A stretch of DNA of 47,842 nt from Coriobacteriales bacterium (GCA_031263025.1 JAISGO010000034.1:1-47842), one strand, 5' to 3'. Counted from the stretch's first letter, positions 16,430 through 25,385 are shown. Notes: generated by a model from the sequence alone, not told the origin. Numbers and translations: made by a program.

Positions 16430-17647
16430 GTGTCTGCGACAGTACTGATAGGAACCCAGTGGGGCGACGAGGGCAAAGGCAAAATCACTGACCTGATTTG
16501 CGCGGACTACGATTATTGCGTGCGCTACCAGGGCGGCAACAACGCCGGTCACACCGTGATCGCGAACGGCCACGAGCTGGCCCTGCACCTAGTGCCGAGC
16601 GGCGTGATGTACGAACAGGTCACCCCAGTGATCGGCAACGGCTGCGTAATCGACCCCAAGGTCTTGCTCGAAGAGATCGACAAGCTCGAGGCCGAGGGTA
16701 TCTCCTGTGCGCGCCTCAAGATATCCGCCCACGCCCACATGATCATGCCCTACCATGTCGCCCTCGACCACGCCGCCGAGGACAACCGCGCCCACAAGGT
16801 CGGCACCACCGGCCGTGGTATCGGCCCTTGTTACCAGGACAAGGCCGCCCGGATCGGCTTGCGCATGGAGAACCTGCTCGACCTGGAGCGTTTTGAAGCC
16901 CACTTAAAAGCGGTCTTACCGGGCAAAAAATGCCTGCTCAGTGAATTCTATGGCCAGCCTACCCTGGACGGCGACCGGATCCTGGCCGACTATAGCGGCT
17001 ATGCCGCCCGCCTCAGGGACAAGATCTGCGACACTGGTCTGCTCCTCAACCTTGCCCTCGACGCGGGCAAGCAGGTCTTGCTGGAGGGCGCCCAAGGCAC
17101 CCAGCTCGACCTCGACCACGGCACCTATCCCTACGTGACCAGCTCCAGCTGCAGCGCCGGCGGAGCCACCGTCGGCTCCGGCATCGGGCCCACCCGGATC
17201 GACCGGGTACTCGGCATCGCCAAGGCCTACCTCACCCGGGTGGGCGAGGGGCCATTCCCGACCGAGCTCGATGACGAGGATGGCGCTACCCTGGGTAGCG
17301 CCGGCGCCGAGGTCGGCGTCACCACCGGCCGGGCCCGCCGCTGCGGCTGGTATGACGCTCCGGTGGTCAAGTACGCCGCCCAAGTCAACGGCCTGACCGA
17401 GCTAGCTTTGACTAAATTGGACGTGCTGAGTGCTTTCGCCGAGATCAAGGTCTGCGTGGACTACCAAGACGGCCGGCCGGTCTATGAGACCCTACCGGGC
17501 TGGCAGACGGACATCACAGGCTGCCGCAGCTTCGAGGAGCTGCCGATGGCGGCCCAGGCCTACGTCAAGCGCCTCGAGGAGCTGGCCGGTGTGCCGGTCA
17601 CGATCGTGGCGGTAGGCCCCGACCGCGCCCAGACCATCCTGCGCTAA
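16430..17647 (+). CDS. purA: Adenylosuccinate synthetase
   Basis: 405 residues, slightly short of the usual 425-430. It joins aspartate to IMP using GTP on the way to AMP. The P-loop GTQWGDEGKGK (about residues 7-17), QGGNNAGHT (about 35-43), the TTGRGIGPCYQDKAAR segment and EGAQGTQLDLDHGTYPYVTSS are intact. It starts with GTG at 16430, with AAAGGA about 9 nt upstream. It stands alone between two 3'-end hairpins, H2 before it and H3 overlapping its stop codon. Confidence 0.96.
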   Translation: MSATVLIGTQWGDEGKGKITDLICADYDYCVRYQGGNNAGHTVIANGHELALHLVPSGVMYEQVTPVIGNGCVIDPKVLLEEIDKLEAEGISCARLKISAHAHMIMPYHVALDHAAEDNRAHKVGTTGRGIGPCYQDKAARIGLRMENLLDLERFEAHLKAVLPGKKCLLSEFYGQPTLDGDRILADYSGYAARLRDKICDTGLLLNLALDAGKQVLLEGAQGTQLDLDHGTYPYVTSSSCSAGGATVGSGIGPTRIDRVLGIAKAYLTRVGEGPFPTELDDEDGATLGSAGAEVGVTTGRARRCGWYDAPVVKYAAQVNGLTELALTKLDVLSAFAEIKVCVDYQDGRPVYETLPGWQTDITGCRSFEELPMAAQAYVKRLEELAGVPVTIVAVGPDRAQTILR

Positions 17648-17747
17648 CCTGCATTTGGCACATTCTGGCTTTGCAGCACAGTTCGATACCAACCAGGTAA
17701 CTTCGCTGTACTGCAAGACCAGCCTGCACTCAAATGCAGGCTAGCGC
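17641..17747 (+). repeat. 3'-end hairpin unit H3 (loop type 2)
   Basis: GCGCTAACCTGCATTTG (17641-17657) pairs with CAAATGCAGGCTAGCGC (17731-17747), 16 of 17. The left arm includes the last codons and stop of purA. The loop TTCGATACCAACCAGGTAAC carries the TACC/GGTA mini-stem of type 2 units. The upstream arm has TTTGGCACATT against TTTGAGTGCAG in the complement of the other arm. Confidence 0.88.
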
Positions 17748-17772
17748 AATCATTTCCCCAAACGGGAACACC

Positions 17773-18129
17773 TTATTCGTCCGATGATTCGATGAGCGAT
17801 AGCAAAGTCACTGCCAACCCCGGAAAGTCTTCATTGAGGGTGCGCCAAACCAGCTCGTAATTCACTTTCGCGTAATCGTGGAGAAGCACGTTGCGCATAC
17901 CGATGATATCGGACCAGGCGATCTCGGGGTGCGACTTTTGGAAACGGTCCGAGACGTGATTGAGCGACTCTCCGGTCATGATGATCCGATGGGTCGCAAG
18001 ATCTTGGGCGTTGCGGTTCTCGAGCAACCGAGCCAAAGTGAGCCCGTTATCTACTTCTTGCAGTTCTAGCTGGACGTACTCAAGAGCGTCTTCCAGATAG
18101 ACAGAGTCTTGTTTAGGCGCGTTCAGCAT
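17773..18129 (-). CDS. HepT-like toxin (HEPN domain)
   Basis: 118 residues, all helical. The HEPN motif R-x4-6-H-x-Y is present as RNVLLHDYAKV (about residues 79-89). HepT is an RNase toxin silenced when its partner MntA adds AMP to the motif tyrosine. It overlaps mntA by 7 nt, in antitoxin-first order. It is convergent with purA and separated from it by hairpin H3. Confidence 0.87.
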   Translation of the reverse strand: MLNAPKQDSVYLEDALEYVQLELQEVDNGLTLARLLENRNAQDLATHRIIMTGESLNHVSDRFQKSHPEIAWSDIIGMRNVLLHDYAKVNYELVWRTLNEDFPGLAVTLLSLIESSDE

Positions 18130-18458
18130 AAGGTGAACTGGGGCGAAGAATCGATGAAAGCGCGGCGGTTCTCCTTGATCTGGTCGGAGAAGACTAAGTC
18201 AACCTTGCGGCCGATAATCTCCTCAAGTTGGCCGACCAGGTGAGAGAGGGCAAGCAAGCTTCCACGGAATGATCTCGAGTCGTCAATCAACAAGTCGACG
18301 TCGCTGTTCTCGCTCGCGGCACCCTGTGCGACCGATCCGAAAACCCGGACGTTGCGCAAACCATATCCACGGGTCAACTCGCTGATGCGACCACGGTTCG
18401 CGTCCAAGAGTTTCCGTAAGGCGAGGGAATCCGGGGATATGTCCTGTCCATTTGCCAT
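18123..18458 (-). CDS. MntA-like nucleotidyltransferase antitoxin
   Basis: 111 residues. The minimal nucleotidyltransferase motif GSVAQGAASENSDVDLLID (about 41-59) matches G-S-x10-D-x-D, with both metal-binding Asp present; a further acidic residue in KVDLVFSD completes the site. Known homologues AMPylate HepT. The gene appears leaderless: TACAAT ends 6 nt before the ATG. Confidence 0.87.
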   Translation of the reverse strand: MANGQDISPDSLALRKLLDANRGRISELTRGYGLRNVRVFGSVAQGAASENSDVDLLIDDSRSFRGSLLALSHLVGQLEEIIGRKVDLVFSDQIKENRRAFIDSSPQFTLC

Positions 18459-18464
18459 GGCTAG

Positions 18465-18470
18465 ATTGTA
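18465..18470 (-). promoter_or_regulatory. -10 box of mntA-hepT, leaderless
   Basis: TACAAT on the minus strand, then CTAGCC, then ATG. Confidence 0.6.
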
Positions 18471-18605
18471 ACACGGGGATAGGAAAACGGAAAATCCAGA
18501 GATGAAAGTGCGCTAGCACCAGGACTAAGGCCATGCGCTTTAGTCATTGCCCGCCTAATCCCCGGCTCGTCATTGCTCCCGTTATCGCTTTTTAAGCTGC
18601 CTCTG

Positions 18606-19409
18606 CTACCTCAAATCCATGCCCAGGTACTTCTGACCGTTTTGCCAGAGGATCTGCTCTCGCGAGGCAACATCGAGCTGGCAGGCGTCAAAACGGCGCA
18701 GCTCGTTCTCGGTGGTCTCCATCGGGAAGTCACTGCCGAACATCACCCGATCGGCCCCATAGATCTCGATCAGCTCACGGGTACGCCGCGCACCCAACCA
18801 ATACATCGAGCTAGAGAGGTCCATCATGCAGCTCTCATGCTCGAGGTACTCGACCGCGAGGTCCCAGAGCGACCAGCCGCCGAAGTGGGCGGCGTCCACC
18901 ACCAAGTTGGGGAAGGTATGCAATATATTGACTAAGCGACGAGGGTGCGAATAGTCGTAGCGGTAGTCGCCGCAGTGGATCATGATCGGCAGCTTACCCT
19001 CGATCAGCTCATAGAGGCGCATTAGACGCGGGTCGTCCATGTTCACCTTCTGCGAATCCGGATGGATCTTGATCCCATGCAGGCCCAGCTCCTGGATACG
19101 CGCGAGCTCGCCCTCCATGTCCTCGAAATCCTGGTGTATCGTCGCGAAGCCGATGAACTCGGGATGGAGACGCTGCTGCTTGGCGATGAAATCGTTGATA
19201 GAGGTCACCTGATGGGCGGTGGTCGCCACCGAATGCACCAGGCAATAGTCGATACCATGCCGCTCGGCGCTGGCTGCGAGCGCTTCCGGCGAGCCTTCGC
19301 CCTCCATATGCATGCCATAGAAAGCCCCCACTCCGGCGACCGCCTTGGCGGCGATCTTCTCCGGATAGATGTGGCAATGGATGTCAATGATGCGCTCATG
19401 TGTGGACAT
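18606..19409 (-). CDS. Amidohydrolase family 2 (ACMSD-like) metal-dependent hydrolase
   Basis: 267 residues with a TIM-barrel metallo-hydrolase pattern. The HxH metal motif is IDIHCHIYP (about 8-16); GIKIHPDSQ (about 113-121) and PIMIHCGDY (about 146-154) supply further His ligands; VMFGSDFPME (about 227-236) gives the C-terminal Asp. The group includes decarboxylases and lactonases such as ACMSD; the substrate here is not deducible. GGGGAA lies just before the ATG. It is divergent from hisH, with which it shares a 163-bp control region. Confidence 0.82.
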   Translation of the reverse strand: MSTHERIIDIHCHIYPEKIAAKAVAGVGAFYGMHMEGEGSPEALAASAERHGIDYCLVHSVATTAHQVTSINDFIAKQQRLHPEFIGFATIHQDFEDMEGELARIQELGLHGIKIHPDSQKVNMDDPRLMRLYELIEGKLPIMIHCGDYRYDYSHPRRLVNILHTFPNLVVDAAHFGGWSLWDLAVEYLEHESCMMDLSSSMYWLGARRTRELIEIYGADRVMFGSDFPMETTENELRRFDACQLDVASREQILWQNGQKYLGMDLR

Positions 19410-19435
19410 GTTTCCCCGTTCCTGTTCTGTCGCTC

Positions 19436-19455
19436 TTCTAGACTCTAGTCTAGAA
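19436..19455. promoter_or_regulatory. Perfect dyad in the amidohydrolase/hisH divergent region
   Basis: TTCTAGAC, TCTA, GTCTAGAA: perfect 8-bp arms 27 nt upstream of the leftward start. Position and symmetry suit a repressor site, though a cruciform or leader hairpin is also possible. Confidence 0.45.
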
Positions 19456-19560
19456 CAAAACCGGCCCAGGCCTGGCGGCTAGCTCGGCCTCGTCACCACT
19501 CTGCGCGGGCCCAAAGCTGCGGCGGACGCACCCCGCCCTTGTATCTTCCCCGCTACGGGT

Positions 19561-19566
19561 TAGAAT
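19561..19566 (+). promoter_or_regulatory. -10 box of hisH, leaderless
   Basis: TAGAAT ends exactly 6 nt before the ATG at 19573; no Shine-Dalgarno. Confidence 0.6.
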
Positions 19567-19572
19567 GAGAAC

Positions 19573-20289
19573 ATGTTTTCTCCGCACGTGACCGTGATCA
19601 ACTATCGCAAGGGCAATCTGACCAATGTGGCGAGGATGCTCAGGGCGGCGGGTGCCTCGGCGGAGATCAGCTCCGGCTCAGACCAGGCTAGGGCCATTCA
19701 CCAAATCAAAAACGCAGACGCTCTGGTCCTACCCGGCGTCGGTAGCTTCGCCGATGCGATGGGCTTCTTAGATAGCTTCGACCTGAGCACGCTACTACGT
19801 CAGAGGATAACAGAGGGGCTGCCCTTCCTCGGTATCTGCCTGGGCCTCCAGCTGCTCTTCGAAAGCGGCGAAGAGGGCGGGGTAGGCGGAACGTCTCCCC
19901 AGGGTTTGGGCGTTTTACCTGGGCATGCCGCTCTACTGGCCAAGCAGGATCGCTCCGGACACAGCTATAAGGTACCTCACGTAGGTTGGAACCAAGTCTG
20001 TTATACCGGCCTTGCCGACGGCTCCTCAGCCTCTAGCGGGGCAGCAACGGCCCATCTTTTCAAGGGCATCCCCGACCAGAGCAATTTCTATTTCACCCAC
20101 TCTTATGTGGTCTGTCCGGATGACCGCGCGCTCGTGGTCGGCGAGACCGATTACTCCTGTCACTTCGTCTCGGCGGTGGCCAAAGATACGCTTTTCGGAG
20201 TGCAGTTCCATCCCGAGAAATCTGCCCGGCTGGGTGCCCAGCTACTCAATAATTTTGTCGAGATCGTCAGAACGGAGATGCGAAAATGA
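19573..20289 (+). CDS. hisH: Imidazole glycerol phosphate synthase, glutaminase subunit
   Basis: 238 residues. It releases ammonia from glutamine for the HisF cyclase in histidine synthesis. The glutaminase triad is visible: nucleophile Cys in LGICLGLQLLFESG (about residues 89-102), His in QFHPEKSARLG, and Glu in the same motif; LPGVGSFADAMG is the oxyanion-strand region. It overlaps hisA by 4 nt (ATGA). Its obligate partner hisF is not in the window, although hisH-hisA-hisF is the usual order. Confidence 0.95.
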   Translation: MFSPHVTVINYRKGNLTNVARMLRAAGASAEISSGSDQARAIHQIKNADALVLPGVGSFADAMGFLDSFDLSTLLRQRITEGLPFLGICLGLQLLFESGEEGGVGGTSPQGLGVLPGHAALLAKQDRSGHSYKVPHVGWNQVCYTGLADGSSASSGAATAHLFKGIPDQSNFYFTHSYVVCPDDRALVVGETDYSCHFVSAVAKDTLFGVQFHPEKSARLGAQLLNNFVEIVRTEMRK

Positions 20290-21008
20290 AACTCCTACCC
20301 GCCATCGACCTGCTCAACGGCCAAGTAGTGCGCCTGGCTCAAGGCCGCTATGACCAAGCCACCGTCTATAACTACCATCCTGTGGCCCAGGCCCTCACTT
20401 TCAAAGCGGCAGGGGTCGAGTGGCTCCACGTGGTTGACTTGAACGGCGCGCGTTCTGGCGAGCCGGAGAACCTCCCCCTGATCCGAGACATCGTAAGCGA
20501 AAGCGGCCTCAAGGTCGAAGTGGGCGGCGGCATCCGCACTTTCGACACCATCGACTCACTGCTCCGGGCCGGCGTAGCCCGGGTGGTGCTGGGCACCATG
20601 CTGGTCTCCGACCCTGGCTTCGCCCGTGAAGCGAGCCTGCGCTATGGCGACCAGGTCTGCGCCGGAGTCGATGCCAAGGACGGCGAGGCCGAGATCTCCG
20701 GCTGGGAGCAGGATAGCGGTCAAGACGCCACCAGCTTAGTCAGACAGCTTGCCGACATCGGTATTAAACACCTGGTCTACACTGACATCGCCCGCGACGG
20801 TCTGCAGGTCGGGGTCGACCCCGAGGCTTATCGCAAAATCGCGGAGGCAGCTGGCTTCCCCGTGGTCGCCTCTGGCGGCATCGGCAGTTTAGACGACTTG
20901 CGCGCCCTGGCCGCCTTGGGCACAGAGAGGATAGAGGGAGTGATCGTGGGCCGGGCCCTCTATGAGCGCAGCTTCACTGTCGAACAGGCCCTGGAGGCAC
21001 TCGCCTAG
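20286..21008 (+). CDS. hisA: ProFAR isomerase
   Basis: 240 residues, standard length. It converts ProFAR to PRFAR in histidine synthesis. The TIM-barrel phosphate sites are intact: LPAIDLLNGQVVRLAQG at the start with catalytic Asp, VEVGGGIRT near 78-86, the second Asp in YTDIARDG (about 160-167) and ASGGIGSLDDL. It is translationally coupled to hisH. A GC-rich hairpin follows 90 nt downstream and no hisF follows. Confidence 0.95.
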   Translation: MKLLPAIDLLNGQVVRLAQGRYDQATVYNYHPVAQALTFKAAGVEWLHVVDLNGARSGEPENLPLIRDIVSESGLKVEVGGGIRTFDTIDSLLRAGVARVVLGTMLVSDPGFAREASLRYGDQVCAGVDAKDGEAEISGWEQDSGQDATSLVRQLADIGIKHLVYTDIARDGLQVGVDPEAYRKIAEAAGFPVVASGGIGSLDDLRALAALGTERIEGVIVGRALYERSFTVEQALEALA

Positions 21009-21097
21009 GGCATGTCTGCTTTCCCCAAACCGGCCATCGGCTTCGTGGGATGTTGCGTAAACCGGTCGTTTTCTGCCTTGATGCTTTCAGCGACCGA

Positions 21098-21121
21098 CCC
21101 CTCCCGCTACCACGGGAGGGG
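21098..21121 (+). terminator. GC-rich hairpin after hisA
   Basis: CCCCTCCCG, loop CTACCA, CGGGAGGGG: perfect 9-bp stem with no T-run. It probably marks the end of the hisHA transcript or works with Rho. Confidence 0.55.
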
Positions 21122-21174
21122 CATATCATCTATTCTTACACTATGTAGCACAATCCGAGAAAGCGTATCTACAT

Positions 21175-22230
21175 ATGTGTAAGGTTATCTTGATGGTCTC
21201 CGGCGGCGCCGATTCGGCTTTCCTCGCCCACTACCTCCCTGCCGCCGCGCCCGGCCTAGACTACCGGGTACTCCACGTCAACCACGGCTTACGCGGCCAG
21301 GCAAGCGAAGCCGACCAGGCTTTCGTGCTCAAGCTCTGCGCTGAGCTTAGTCTACCTTGCACCCTGCGCCGGGCTGATCTCACCGGCCAGGGCAACCTCG
21401 AACAAGCCGGCCGCCGCATTCGCTATGCTGCCGCCGTCGAATTGGCGGGCCCAGATGGCATGATTATCACCGCCCATACCCTAAACGACCGGGTCGAGAC
21501 TTTCCTTTCCCGGGTCATCCACGGAGCCGGCCTGGACACCTTGGTCGGCATGGGCTACGAGGGCTCAGTTGACGGGGTGCCCCTACTACGCCCCTTGCTC
21601 GGGCTCAGCCACCAAGAGATCACAGCCGAGCTCAGACGTAGGAAAATCCCTTGGCGGGAAGATCTTAGCAACAACGACACCCGTTATGACCGGGCCTTCA
21701 TCCGCCATCGCCTAATCCCTTTGCTCGAACAGCGCAACCCCGATTTCCTCCACACCTGTGCCCGTACCTTGAACGCCTTGGCCGCCGACAACGCCTACAT
21801 CGAACAGGCCACACCCGAGCCACTCTTCACCCGCTACCTGAAGAAAGCGACCCGGCAGGCGATGCTCGAGCTTGCTCCGGATGCCCGTCTCACTCAGCAA
21901 CACCTACAGGACATCACCGAGCATGCCCTCGACCCCGACTTCAGTGTCCATCTTCCCGGCGGGATCGAGATCCGCAACCACCAACACAAGCTCTTCTTCT
22001 GCAAAGCCAAGCCGCCCCGTAGGGCGCAGGTCAAAACCAAGGCGGCCTCCCCAAAAAAAGTCCAACCCCGCCGCAAGACCCCGGGCAAGGCTAAGCCTCG
22101 CCCCCAAAACGGGACCCTACACGATAAGGGCAAGCAGGCTTTTTGGGACATCTTGCTCGGCCCTGACGCACCTGCCCTGCTTGAAGAGCACAACCCCAAT
22201 CCGGCCTTAGACAAGGCAAAAACCCACTAG
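21175..22230 (+). CDS. tilS: tRNA(Ile)-lysidine synthase
   Basis: 351 residues. It ligates lysine to C34 of the CAU-anticodon tRNA-Ile using ATP. The PP-loop SGGADS (residues 9-14) and the downstream FLSRVIHGAGLDTLVGM and WREDLSNNDTRYDRAFIRHRL motifs are those of TilS. The C-terminal 80 residues are very basic (PRRAQVKTKAASPKKVQPRR) instead of the usual compact TilS C-domain and may bind RNA. Translation is coupled to the next gene, with TAG and GTG sharing one base at 22230. Confidence 0.88.
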   Translation: MCKVILMVSGGADSAFLAHYLPAAAPGLDYRVLHVNHGLRGQASEADQAFVLKLCAELSLPCTLRRADLTGQGNLEQAGRRIRYAAAVELAGPDGMIITAHTLNDRVETFLSRVIHGAGLDTLVGMGYEGSVDGVPLLRPLLGLSHQEITAELRRRKIPWREDLSNNDTRYDRAFIRHRLIPLLEQRNPDFLHTCARTLNALAADNAYIEQATPEPLFTRYLKKATRQAMLELAPDARLTQQHLQDITEHALDPDFSVHLPGGIEIRNHQHKLFFCKAKPPRRAQVKTKAASPKKVQPRRKTPGKAKPRPQNGTLHDKGKQAFWDILLGPDAPALLEEHNPNPALDKAKTH

Positions 22231-25200
22231 TGCGAGACCTGCTCGCCCGCACCCTCAGCGCCCGGGGCTATTCCACAAGGGCCGAGCAGGAGTCTTTCTT
22301 AAAGGCAAGCTTGGACGATACCTGGGGCGACCCGGCCCGCATCGCCGGGCTGCCCGAGATCGCCGAGCGTATCCGTCAGGCGGTCACCGCACAGACGAGG
22401 ATCCTGGTCTTCGGCGACTACGACGCCGACGGCGTGACCTCGACCGCTACCTTGCTGCTCGCTCTGCGCGAACTCGGCGCCAAGCTCTGTGAGCCCGCCT
22501 ACGTCATTCCCAACCGCCTCAGCCAGGGCTACAGCCTGACCGCCACCGTTATGCCTGAGATTTTAGCGGCCGCTCCCCAACTGATGATCACCGTGGACAA
22601 CGGCATCGCCGCCGGCCCGGAGATCGCAGAGCTTATGGCCCAGGGCATCGAGGTGCTGGTCTCAGACCACCATGAACGCCCCACCGCCCTGCCGGACTGC
22701 CTCTGGGCAGATCCCCGTTGCCAGGATGGCTCGCCCGACGGCGACCTGGCCGGGGTCGGGGTGGTCTTAAAACTCGTCCAGCTACTCCTGCCGGATGCTT
22801 GGCGACAGTTCACCGACCTGGCCGCGATCGGCACCGTCGGCGATGCCATGGATTTGTCCGGCCAGAACCGTGGCCTGGTCAAGGCCGGCCTGGGGCTGAT
22901 CACCGAGCGCCCCCGCCCGGCCCTGGCCGCCATCCTCGGCCAGGGCAAGTATGCCACCACGACCCCAACCGCACGCGACTTGGCCTTCAGCGTCTGTCCC
23001 CGCCTCAACGCCGCCGGGCGCATGGAGCACGCCCGGATCGCGCTCGAGACCTTGCTCGCCCCGGACGCCGCTAGCGCCGCGCCCTTAGTCGAGCGGCTCG
23101 AGGCCATCAACCAGCGGCGCCGCACTGGCACTGCCGCCATCGTCGAGGCCGCCCTGGCTATGGTGGAACAACAGATGGAGGGTCTGCCGTCCTCTCCGTC
23201 ATCCCCCGGCTTTTCCGGGGGATCCATTCCACCTCAGACTGTGGATTACCCGCATAAAGAGGGTAATGACGGGGACGATGGAGCGCCTAGTCCGTCCATC
23301 CCGCCGATCATCCTGGTCGGCGATGGCAGCTTCCAGCGCGGCCTACTCGGCCTGGCCGCTTCCAAGCTGGCCGAGACCTACCAGCGTCCTGCCATCGTCT
23401 ACACCGTGGAGGCAGGCGAACTCAACGCCTCCTGCAGGAGCGTCGGACGCGTCGACCTCTTCGCCCTGCTCGCGCAATGCCAGGAGCTCTTCAGCCGCTT
23501 CGGTGGCCACCCCATGGCCTGCGCTTTCACCATGGGCCTAGACGCCCTGCCCGCCCTGCGCGAGCGACTCGCCGAGCTCGGCGGCACAATCCCCGAGGCC
23601 GACTTCAAAGCGGCTGCAAGCTATGACCTTGATTTACAAGCCAGCTCCCTCACTGCCAAACAAGTCGATGACCTGGACGCGCTCGAGCCCTGCGGCAACG
23701 GCAACCCCCGCCCGCTCTACCGCTTCCCCGCCGCCCACCTCACGGACGTCCGCTGGGTCGGACAGGACAAGCAGCACCTTTCCTGCAAGGCTGACGGCGT
23801 CAAGGCAATCTACTTCAACGCCGATCAGAAGTCCGGCCTTTGGCAGGAGCCGATAGTCGACCTTTGCGCCGAGCTGGCCATCGACGAATTCCGCGGCCAC
23901 AAGCAAGTCCAGCTGATGGTCAAAGGGTTGGAATACCCCGAGTCTGGACTTGATTTTGCTAAAAAAGCGCTACAGGACAGCGGAGTCAAGTTGTTCGACG
24001 CCCAACGCCAGGCCCTGGCCGCGCTCTCCCACGGCGAGAACACCCTCGCCGTCCTGCCCACCGGGCGCGGCAAATCGCTCATCTTCCAGCTCTTCGCCGC
24101 CTACCTGGCCGAGCGCCGGGGGCAGGTCAGCATCTTCGTCTATCCCCTGCGCGCCCTGATCGCCGACCAGTACCTGGCCCTGCAGAAGCTGGGCCTGCGC
24201 GCCGAGCGGTTGACCGGTGAGAGCAGCCCGGCCGAGCGCGCCCGCGTCTATGCCGAGCTGCAAAACCCGAATACGAACGCAGGACATCCCCTCGCCGCCA
24301 TCCTCACCACTCCGGAGTTCCTCCAGTTCAATGCCGCAAAGCTGCTACCGGATGCGAGTGCTTGCGCCCGCATCGGCTTCATCGCCATCGACGAGGCCCA
24401 TCATCTGGCCGGCGCCAGCGAACAGCAGCGCCCGGCCTACCGGCACCTGGGCGAGATCCTGCACCCCTTCCAGGCTGCCACCATCCTGGCCTGTACCGCC
24501 ACCGCAGACGCAGCCGCAGCTGAGCAGATTGTTGGCGAGCTTGCGATCACCACCACGCTAAGCGATGACTTCCACCGCGACAACCTCGCCCTCGACGACG
24601 CCCGTGACCATGCCGAAGCGGAGCGTGACCAGATCATCGCCGAGTCTATCCGCCGGGGCGAGAAAGGCATCGTCTACGTCAATTCGCGCGGCTTCGCGGT
24701 CCTGCTCTGCAAGCGCCTGCGCAAGCTCTGCCCCGAGCAGGGCGAGCGCGTCGTCTTCTACCACGGTAAGCTCGACGCCGCGCAGCGCACGCGCGTAGCC
24801 GACGCTTTCCACTCTGGCGAGGCCCTTTGTGTGGTCGCCACCAGCGCCTTCGGCGAGGGCATGAACATCCCTGACGTCCGCCACGTCTTCCTCTATCACT
24901 TGCCTTTCTCCTTGATCGAGTTCAACCAGCTAGCCGGGCGGGCTGGCCGCGACGGCAAGCCGGCCACCGTCCATCTACTCTTCGGCGCGGACGACGTCGC
25001 GCTTAACCTCAAGCTGCTCGCCCAAAGCTCCCCGCCGCGCGAGCTGCTCGCCCAGACCTGGCGCGAGCTGGTCGAGGCCGGGCGCACGGCCAAAGCCGCC
25101 GGCCAGGACTGCTTCGCAGTCGACGCCGACCGCCAAGAGCAGAGCTGCCTCAAGGTCTTTGCCGAGCTCGGCCTACTTGAGGCTGGCGCGCAAAACGGCT

Positions 25201-25385
25201 CTGACCCGGCGACTTTCCAGATTCGCCTGCCCGAGAGCGTGCGCAAGGTCGACCTCGCCCAGAGCAGCCTACTTGCCGAGGGCGCCGCAGAGCGCGCCCG
25301 CTTCGAGGGCTTCAAGGACCTCGCCCTCTCTGCAGGCCCTGCCGCCCTACTCGCCAAGATTAACCGCGCCCTGCGCCCGAAATGA
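22230..25385 (+). CDS. RecJ exonuclease fused to a RecQ-like helicase
   Basis: 1051 residues from a GTG overlapping the tilS stop. Residues about 1-575 are RecJ: GDYDADGVTST, ITVDNGIAA, VSDHHE (the DHH), AGVGVV, LNAAGRM and DHHA1 FGGHPMACAFT are all intact, followed by an OB-like part. Residues about 585-930 are a superfamily 2 helicase: Walker A LPTGRGKS, DEAHHLA, ACTATA and QLAGRAGRDG, closest to RecQ. No RecQ zinc cysteines or HRDC domain are seen; the last 110 residues look winged-helix-like. RecJ and RecQ cooperate in recombinational repair, so the fusion would join unwinding and 5'-3' degradation. A palindromic repeat is inserted in frame at about residues 320-351. Confidence 0.9.
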   Translation: MRDLLARTLSARGYSTRAEQESFLKASLDDTWGDPARIAGLPEIAERIRQAVTAQTRILVFGDYDADGVTSTATLLLALRELGAKLCEPAYVIPNRLSQGYSLTATVMPEILAAAPQLMITVDNGIAAGPEIAELMAQGIEVLVSDHHERPTALPDCLWADPRCQDGSPDGDLAGVGVVLKLVQLLLPDAWRQFTDLAAIGTVGDAMDLSGQNRGLVKAGLGLITERPRPALAAILGQGKYATTTPTARDLAFSVCPRLNAAGRMEHARIALETLLAPDAASAAPLVERLEAINQRRRTGTAAIVEAALAMVEQQMEGLPSSPSSPGFSGGSIPPQTVDYPHKEGNDGDDGAPSPSIPPIILVGDGSFQRGLLGLAASKLAETYQRPAIVYTVEAGELNASCRSVGRVDLFALLAQCQELFSRFGGHPMACAFTMGLDALPALRERLAELGGTIPEADFKAAASYDLDLQASSLTAKQVDDLDALEPCGNGNPRPLYRFPAAHLTDVRWVGQDKQHLSCKADGVKAIYFNADQKSGLWQEPIVDLCAELAIDEFRGHKQVQLMVKGLEYPESGLDFAKKALQDSGVKLFDAQRQALAALSHGENTLAVLPTGRGKSLIFQLFAAYLAERRGQVSIFVYPLRALIADQYLALQKLGLRAERLTGESSPAERARVYAELQNPNTNAGHPLAAILTTPEFLQFNAAKLLPDASACARIGFIAIDEAHHLAGASEQQRPAYRHLGEILHPFQAATILACTATADAAAAEQIVGELAITTTLSDDFHRDNLALDDARDHAEAERDQIIAESIRRGEKGIVYVNSRGFAVLLCKRLRKLCPEQGERVVFYHGKLDAAQRTRVADAFHSGEALCVVATSAFGEGMNIPDVRHVFLYHLPFSLIEFNQLAGRAGRDGKPATVHLLFGADDVALNLKLLAQSSPPRELLAQTWRELVEAGRTAKAAGQDCFAVDADRQEQSCLKVFAELGLLEAGAQNGSDPATFQIRLPESVRKVDLAQSSLLAEGAAERARFEGFKDLALSAGPAALLAKINRALRPK
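23187..23281. repeat. 95-bp palindromic repeat inserted in frame within recJ
   Basis: Outer arms CCGTCCTCTCCGTCAT (23187-23202) and ATGACGGGGACGATGG (23266-23281) pair at 13 of 16. Inside lie CCCCCGG/CCGGGGG (23203-23221) and TACCC/GGGTA. The frame stays open, adding about 32 low-complexity Ser/Pro/Gly residues between the DHH and DHHA1 domains. Confidence 0.78.

Noticed and set aside
19436-19455. Intrinsic terminator at the TCTAGA dyad
   Set aside because: It lies between two divergent gene starts and has no T-run, so an operator or leader hairpin is more likely.
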